The translations under genes were made by a program, and so were the position numbers. The notes under the pieces are model-generated. The model worked only from the letters and a program-made list of their open reading frames with translations, ran no database searches and was not told the DNA's origin. Positions 41,563-46,638 of a stretch of DNA of 46,638 nt are shown here, piece after piece (position 1 is the first letter of the stretch; each line of letters opens with the position of its first letter). Source of the stretch: Holdemania filiformis DSM 12042 (GTDB lineage: Bacteria > Bacillota_I > Bacilli_A > Erysipelotrichales > Erysipelotrichaceae); assembly GCF_000157995.1 (NCBI RefSeq), contig NZ_GG657551.1:138666-185303 (forward strand), given 5' to 3'.

Positions 41563-42480
41563 TTACTCCTTAATCTGATGGAAAGCCTGCTGCGCAGCGA
41601 TCGCGCCGTCGTTGGCCGCGGTAACCACCTGCCGCAGCGTCTTGGCCGTCACATCGCCGACGCCGTAAATACCGGCCCGGGCGGTTTCCATATTGTTGTT
41701 GACCAAAATATAACCGCGCTCGTCCAGAATCCCCAGATCCTGGGCAAATTCCGTGCACGGATCCGCGCCGATGTACGGGAATACCGCTTTGGTTTCCAGC
41801 TTCATCCGCTGACCGTCATGAACGTTTTTCAAGACGATGCCGCCGACTTTCCCCTCCTGTTCCAGAATTTCAACCGGAACATGGCTGCGGATGATGTCGA
41901 TTTTCGGATTCTGTTCGATTGCCTGCTGGATGATCGGCTCCGCACGGAAGACATCCCGGCGGATCACGATGTGAACCTCGCTGGCAAACTGCGTCAGATA
42001 TAACGATTCCTCGAGCGCGGAATTGCCGCCGCCGATGACCGTCACCGGCTGGTCGCGGAAGAAACTGCCGTCGCACACCGCGCAATACGATACACCCTTG
42101 CCCGTCAGCTCTTTCTCATTCGGAATGCCCAACAGCCGCTCGCGCGTTCCCGTGGCGATGATCACCGCCGGAGCCGTATAGATCTGACCGTCCGCGCAGA
42201 CCACCTGCTTGATCGGACCGTCGATGATTTTCTCGACGTCGCCATAGAGATATTCCGCGCCGAAATGCGTGGAATGCTCGAACATCTGATACGCCAGATC
42301 CGCGCCGTTGATCTCCTTGATTCCCGGCCAGTTCTGAATTTCAAAGGTTTTGATCATCTTGCCGCCGGGCGCCGCTTTTTCTAACATCGCCGTTTTCAGA
42401 CCTGCACGGCTGGCATACACCGCCGCGGTCATGCCGGCCGGACCCGCGCCGATAATGATTACATCATATTGTAAGTCCAT
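41563..42480 (-). CDS. trxB: Thioredoxin reductase
   Basis: 305 residues, standard length. The FAD motif is IIIGAGPAGMTAA (about 8-20), the NADPH motif is VIGGGNSALEE (about 150), and the redox-active pair lies in YCAVCDG (about 133-139). GIYGVGDVT closes the FAD site near the C-terminus. It reduces thioredoxin with NADPH. AAGGAGG lies 7 bases before the ATG, which overlaps the lgt-fusion gene by 22 bases. Last gene of the uvrA-hprK-lgt-trxB run, an order common in Bacillota. Confidence 0.96.
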   Translation of the reverse strand: MDLQYDVIIIGAGPAGMTAAVYASRAGLKTAMLEKAAPGGKMIKTFEIQNWPGIKEINGADLAYQMFEHSTHFGAEYLYGDVEKIIDGPIKQVVCADGQIYTAPAVIIATGTRERLLGIPNEKELTGKGVSYCAVCDGSFFRDQPVTVIGGGNSALEESLYLTQFASEVHIVIRRDVFRAEPIIQQAIEQNPKIDIIRSHVPVEILEQEGKVGGIVLKNVHDGQRMKLETKAVFPYIGADPCTEFAQDLGILDERGYILVNNNMETARAGIYGVGDVTAKTLRQVVTAANDGAIAAQQAFHQIKE

Positions 42481-43913
42481 GCAAGATCCTCCTTCACCAG
42501 CGCTTCCACCTGCCGCAAATCGTCAATGATCCGGTTCGGCTTCTCCTTTTCCAGCTGTTCCCGGCGTTCCAGATTGAACAGATAGCCGACGGAGAAGACG
42601 CCTGCGTTGCGCGCAGCCTGGATGTCCATCGGACTGTCACCGACATAGATCACGCTGTCGTGCCCTTCGTTGACCAGCCGGCAGGCCGTCAGAATGCCTT
42701 CGGGATCCGGCTTGCCGTTCTTCACATCGTCCTGACCGACGATCACGTCGAAATAATGATCCATGTGATTCAGCGTCAGCCCCAGCAGGACCATTTCCTT
42801 AACCTTCGTGGACACAATGCCCAGCTTATAGCCCTGCGCCTTCAAACTTTCCAGCAGCTCGACCGCTCCGTCCATCGGCTTGACCAGATCGGCGTGCGCG
42901 GCGCGGTTGTGCTCGCGGTATTCTTTGACCAGCTGCTCGGCGTCCTGCTCCGGGAAATATTGCGCAAACATCGTCTGCAGCGAAGGGCCCAGCACCGCCA
43001 GCTGTTTATCGCGGGTGAATTCTTCTTCCGTTCTGTACTTTTTAAACAGTTCGCGGTAGCTCTTTAAGATCGCCGGTTCTGTGTTCAGCAGCGTTCCATC
43101 CAGATCGAACAGAATCACCGGCTTCGGATTTTTCATGACCTTGCGGAAGACGCCGAGCATCCCCAGCAGCCCGACGACGATAAAGACGACCGAAATCACC
43201 TGCGCCATCCGCAGCCGGCCGAACATCAGACTGTCTGTACGCAGACCCTCAACGACGATCCGCACCGCCCCATACCAAAGCAGATACGCGTAGACCATAT
43301 CGCCGCGCTTCGGTTTGGAATATTTCTTATAGACAAAGACAATCAGAATGAAGCCCAGGATATCGCCGACGCTTTCATAGAAAAATGTCGGTTCGCGGTA
43401 AGCACCCTGGATAAACATCTGGTTTTTAAACCATTCCGGGAAGAACCGGTAGAAGGATTCGCTGACCGTGCGGCCGAACGCCTCCTGGTTGATGAAATTG
43501 CCCCAGCGGCCGATGCCCTGCGCCAGCAGCACATTCGGCACGATCGCGTCGGCCATCCGCATGAAATTGATCTTATGCTTGCGGGCGTACCACAGGCCGA
43601 ACAGCACCCCGCCGAACAAGCCGCCCTGGATTGCCAGACCGCCCTCAAACGTATAGAGAATATGGATTGGATTGGCCAGATAATATTCCAGGTTATAGAA
43701 CGCGCAGTACCACAGCCGCGCGCCAATCAGGCCGCAGATCAGACAGCCGAGGAACAGATCCTCCGCGGTTTCAACTTTGTACCCCATCTTTTTGATTTCC
43801 TTGACGCAGAAAGAATACGCCAGGATCGCTCCGCAGAGGATGATCACTGCGTACCATTTAATTGACAGACTTCCGATAGCGATAAAAGTCTGCGGATCAG
43901 GAAAAAACTGCAT
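42459..43913 (-). CDS. lgt: Prolipoprotein diacylglyceryl transferase fused to a PpaX-like HAD phosphatase
   Basis: 484 residues in two parts. Residues 1 to about 262 are Lgt, a multi-pass membrane enzyme that adds diacylglycerol to lipoprotein cysteines. FEGGLAIQGGLFGG and the signature GRWGNFINQEAFGR, then the periplasmic-side VEGLRTDSL, are all present. Residues from about 268 to the end are a complete HAD hydrolase: LFDLDGTLLNTEP with the nucleophilic Asp, then GIVSTK, KNGKPDPEG and YVGDSPMDIQAA. In Bacillus the separate gene ppaX (a pyrophosphatase for PPi made by HprK's dephosphorylation) follows lgt, so this looks like an lgt-ppaX fusion. Lgt's C-terminus faces the cytoplasm, which suits a cytosolic phosphatase. 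AAGGAG precedes the ATG; hprK ends 6 bases upstream. Confidence 0.9.
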   Translation of the reverse strand: MQFFPDPQTFIAIGSLSIKWYAVIILCGAILAYSFCVKEIKKMGYKVETAEDLFLGCLICGLIGARLWYCAFYNLEYYLANPIHILYTFEGGLAIQGGLFGGVLFGLWYARKHKINFMRMADAIVPNVLLAQGIGRWGNFINQEAFGRTVSESFYRFFPEWFKNQMFIQGAYREPTFFYESVGDILGFILIVFVYKKYSKPKRGDMVYAYLLWYGAVRIVVEGLRTDSLMFGRLRMAQVISVVFIVVGLLGMLGVFRKVMKNPKPVILFDLDGTLLNTEPAILKSYRELFKKYRTEEEFTRDKQLAVLGPSLQTMFAQYFPEQDAEQLVKEYREHNRAAHADLVKPMDGAVELLESLKAQGYKLGIVSTKVKEMVLLGLTLNHMDHYFDVIVGQDDVKNGKPDPEGILTACRLVNEGHDSVIYVGDSPMDIQAARNAGVFSVGYLFNLERREQLEKEKPNRIIDDLRQVEALVKEDLAWTYNMM

Positions 43914-43919
43914 TGTTGA

Positions 43920-44891
43920 TTACTCCTTTTCTGTTTCCGGCGCGGCCGCATTGGCAGCGTTCTGCCGCTCGATGTAGTCGTACACCCGGTTTTCAAACGC
44001 TTTCGCGCTGTCGAAGCCCATTTCTTTCAGGCGGAAATTCGTGACCGCTGATTCGATCAGGACCGCGATTGTCCGGCCTTCTTTGACCGGCAGCACGATC
44101 TTCGGCACGTCGACCTCCAGAATGTGCATGAACTGTTCCGTTTCAATTCCCACCCGCGCGTATTCGGCGCTGGAATCAAACTTTTCCAACGACACGACCA
44201 GGTCGATCGGAGCCGAAGGCAATAACGCGCTCGCACCGAACATCTTGGCGACGTCGATGATGCCGATGCCGCGGATTTCCAGCATTCCCTGAAGCAGCTC
44301 CGGGGAATGACCGATGATGCTGTTGTGGACGCGGACCACGTCGACGCGGTCGTCCGCGACGAGAATGTGGCCCTTGCGGATCAGTTCCAGCGCGGTTTCA
44401 CTCTTGCCCATGCCGCTTTCGCCGCAGATCAGCACGCCCTTGCCATAGACGCTGATCAAGACGCCGTGAATACTGTCAGACGGCGCCAGACGCTCGTCCA
44501 GGAAGCTGATCAGATCGACCATCAGCCGGGAGGTCGTCATCGCTGTGCGGAAAATCGGGAAATTCTTATATCCCGCGACTTCCAGCAGCACCGGCGGACA
44601 TTCGCGGTGATGGGTGAGAATGATCGTCGGAGTATACCCGTCGGTCAGCTGCTCAAAACGCTCTCGCTGGATTTCCACGGAGAGCGTGTCGATATACGCT
44701 TGTTCTTTATCGCCGATGATGACGATCCGGCGCGGCTCGGTATGCTTGTAGAAGCCCGCCAGCTCTAAGCCCGGACGATTGACATCCGGAACGATCACCC
44801 ATCGGTTTAATGATTCCTCATTGCCAGAGAGCTGTTCAAATTTGAAATAACTTTGCAGCTCGCTGATCATGACCTTGCCTTCGTATTCCAT
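43920..44891 (-). CDS. hprK: HPr kinase/phosphorylase
   Basis: 323 residues. Walker A is GESGMGKSETALELI (about 150-164), followed by RKGHILVADDRVD. EIRGIGIIDV is the HprK signature, and LPVKEGRTIAVLIESAVTNFRLKEMG the C-terminal one. It phosphorylates HPr at Ser46 when glycolytic intermediates are high and removes the phosphate by phosphorolysis, giving PPi. HPr-Ser-P is the CcpA corepressor, matching the cre boxes in this window. I chose ATG 44891, 7 bases after AAGGA and 4 bases after the uvrA stop. Confidence 0.96.
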   Translation of the reverse strand: MEYEGKVMISELQSYFKFEQLSGNEESLNRWVIVPDVNRPGLELAGFYKHTEPRRIVIIGDKEQAYIDTLSVEIQRERFEQLTDGYTPTIILTHHRECPPVLLEVAGYKNFPIFRTAMTTSRLMVDLISFLDERLAPSDSIHGVLISVYGKGVLICGESGMGKSETALELIRKGHILVADDRVDVVRVHNSIIGHSPELLQGMLEIRGIGIIDVAKMFGASALLPSAPIDLVVSLEKFDSSAEYARVGIETEQFMHILEVDVPKIVLPVKEGRTIAVLIESAVTNFRLKEMGFDSAKAFENRVYDYIERQNAANAAAPETEKE

Positions 44892-44895
44892 AGCC

Positions 44896-46638
44896 TCATC
44901 CTTTCTCAAGCATGGATTTCAGATATTGGCCGGTATAGCTCTTTTCCACCTTGACGATCTGTTCCGGCGTGCCCTTGGCGATGATCGTGCCGCCCTGGTC
45001 GCCGCCTTCCGGGCCAATATCAATGATGTAGTCGGCGCATTTAATCACATCGAGATTGTGCTCGATGACAATGACCGTATCTCCATTATCGACGATTCGC
45101 TGTAAGACCGCAAGTAATTTTTTAACGTCATGGGTATGCAGGCCGGTCGTCGGTTCATCCAGGATGAAGACGGTCTTGCCCGTCGCCTTGCGCTGCAGTT
45201 CGCTCGCCAGCTTGACACGCTGCGCTTCGCCGCCGGACAACGTCGTCGCCGGCTGCCCCAGCTTGACGTAATCCAGGCCTACGTCATGCAACGTCTGAAG
45301 CTTGGATTTAATGCGATGGATGGAGGAGAAGAAACTCGATCGCTTCCTCCACCGTCATCTCCAGCACGTCGTAGATGTTCTTCCCTTTATAGGTGACCTG
45401 CAGTGTTTCCTCGTTGTAGCGCTTGCCATGACATTCCTCGCATGGTACGTAGACGTCCGGCAGAAAGTGCATCGAAATCCGCTTTACGCCGTCACCCTGA
45501 CACGCTTCGCAGCGGCCGCCGCGGACATTGAAGGAGAAGCGCCCCTTGTCATAGCCGCGCAGCTTCGCTTCCGGCGTCTGAGTGAACAGATCGCGGATAT
45601 CGTCGAACACCCCGGTGTAAGTGACCGGGTTGGAACGCGGGGTGCGGCCGATCGGATCCTGCGAAATCTCAATCACCTTGTCGATGTTTTCCAAGCCCAG
45701 GATCGCTTTGTGCTTGCCCGGCTTGATGCGCGTGCGGCCGAGCGAATGCTGCACAGCTTTGCACAGGATTTCATTGACCAGCGAGGATTTGCCGCTGCCG
45801 CTGACGCCGGTGACGACGGTCAGGGTGCCTAACGGGAACTTGACGTTCACATTCTTCAGGTTGTTCTCCTGCGCGCCCTTGATTTCCAGAAACAAACCGT
45901 TGCCTTTGCGGCGCTTAGTCGGAACGTCGATCTTTTTGCGGCCGCTGAGATATTGACCGGTAATCGAGTTTTCACATTGCATGACTTCCTGCGGCGTTCC
46001 GCTGGCGATCACTTCGCCTCCATGCACGCCTGCGCCTGGCCCGATATCGACGATCCAGTCAGATTCCATCATCGTTTCCTCGTCATGCTCGACGACGATC
46101 AGCGAGTTGCCCAGATCGCGCATATTCTTCAAGGTCTTGATCAGTCTCGCGTTATCGCGCTGATGCAGCCCGATCGACGGCTCGTCCAGCACGTACAGCA
46201 CACCGGTCAGCTGCGAGCCGATCTGCGTCGCCAGCCGGATCCGCTGCGCCTCGCCGCCGGACAACGGCCCGCCAGCCGGTCCAGCGTCAGATATTCCAGA
46301 CCCACGTCCTTTAAGAATGTCAGCCGGCTGACAATTTCTTTAATTACCAATCTTGCGATCTCCGCCCGCATCGGATCGAGCTGCAGATTTTTCATAAAGT
46401 CCAGCGCCTGAATGACCGACATCGTCGTCCATTCATAGATGTTCTTGCCCCCCACGCGCACGCTCAGCGCCATCTCGTTCAGCCGCTTACCGCCGCACTT
46501 CGGACACGGCGACTCCGCCATAAACGAAGCATACCATTCGCGCGACATCGTCGAGGTTGTTTCGACAAAACGCCGCTCGATCAACGTCTTGACGCCTTCA
46601 ATGTAATCGTTGCGGCTGAAGCGGTTGCCGGAACGGGA
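44896..46638 (-). pseudogene. uvrA: UvrA, C-terminal part, with two compensating frameshifts; runs off the window
   Basis: Excision-repair ATPase UvrA, from a central zinc-finger half (CPKCGGKRLNE) to the C-terminus. The start lies outside the window. The reading frame is open from 46638 to about 46265, where TLDRLAG should continue into [11 protein letters not shown] but one base is missing (GGCCGTTG). The shifted frame (46264-45330) holds the first signature, [16 protein letters not shown], Walker [10 protein letters not shown], and zinc-finger CEACQG and CEECHGKRY. It then meets one extra base near 45328-45334 (EAIEF, then HPSH and stop). From there the original frame resumes as [31 protein letters not shown] to the end. 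Two single-base indels of opposite sign in an otherwise perfect gene suggest sequence errors. If real, repair would be lost. First gene of the hprK operon. Confidence 0.85.

Overview
The window reads as chromosomal DNA of a low-GC-type Gram-positive lineage (Bacillota), most likely an anaerobic, gut-type member of the Erysipelotrichia; that placement is an inference. It rests on three things seen here: the rapZ-yvcK-whiA block, the uvrA-hprK-lgt-trxB block, and CcpA-type cre boxes together with HPr kinase. Lipoprotein flavin reductases, BspA-type leucine-rich repeats and an RCC1 surface protein also fit a gut Bacillota. I see no rRNA, tRNA, CRISPR array or insertion sequence. One serine recombinase lies at the left edge.

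Layout. (1) 1-3350, plus strand: a promoter framed by two cre-like boxes, a small serine resolvase/invertase, an aldo/keto reductase with two Fe-S motifs, and a MupG-type phospho-muramidase. (2) 3400-12934, minus strand: one tightly overlapping operon in the order hybrid histidine kinase, membrane-anchored BspA-type LRR protein (one frameshift), MoxR ATPase, DUF58 protein, membrane transglutaminase. The transglutaminase has an in-frame stop and no catalytic cysteine. A perfect cre box sits at the operon's extended -10 promoter. (3) 13086-17695: a MerR/GyrI-type regulator divergent from a heterodimeric ABC exporter, controlled through a 19-bp-spacer promoter with a perfect operator. (4) 17819-20594: a lipoprotein FAD reductase without an FMN domain, divergent from a PucR-family regulator; the two promoters share their -35 region. 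(5) 20722-23071: an XRE-type HTH/transmembrane/RCC1/Fn3 protein overlapping a small GYF_2-like gene. (6) gap and clpP, divergent. (7) 25369-30021: a 1550-residue PAS/GGDEF/GGDEF/EAL protein. (8) 30412-33509: a MerR regulator and the FMN+FAD extracytoplasmic reductase downstream of it, joined by a second 19-bp-spacer promoter. (9) 33788-36922: small membrane proteins, two GNAT-fold proteins and a degenerate nuclease-like membrane protein. (10) 36946-39732: the rapZ-yvcK-whiA operon. (11) 40058-46638: 1-phosphofructokinase, OsmC, and the operon uvrA-hprK-lgt::ppaX fusion-trxB.

How the genes work together. Carbon catabolite control recurs: HprK, a PpaX-like pyrophosphatase domain fused to Lgt, YvcK, GapA, 1-phosphofructokinase and cre boxes at two promoters. 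Lgt would also lipidate the two lipoprotein reductases. Redox and extracytoplasmic electron acceptance is the second theme (two flavoprotein lipoproteins, TrxB, OsmC). The third is envelope surveillance (MoxR/DUF58/transglutaminase, LRR, RCC1).

Caution: three genes carry apparent breaks (transglutaminase stop, LRR frameshift, two opposite frameshifts in uvrA). The uvrA pattern, in a gene that is normally conserved, suggests that some of these could be sequencing or assembly errors rather than biology.
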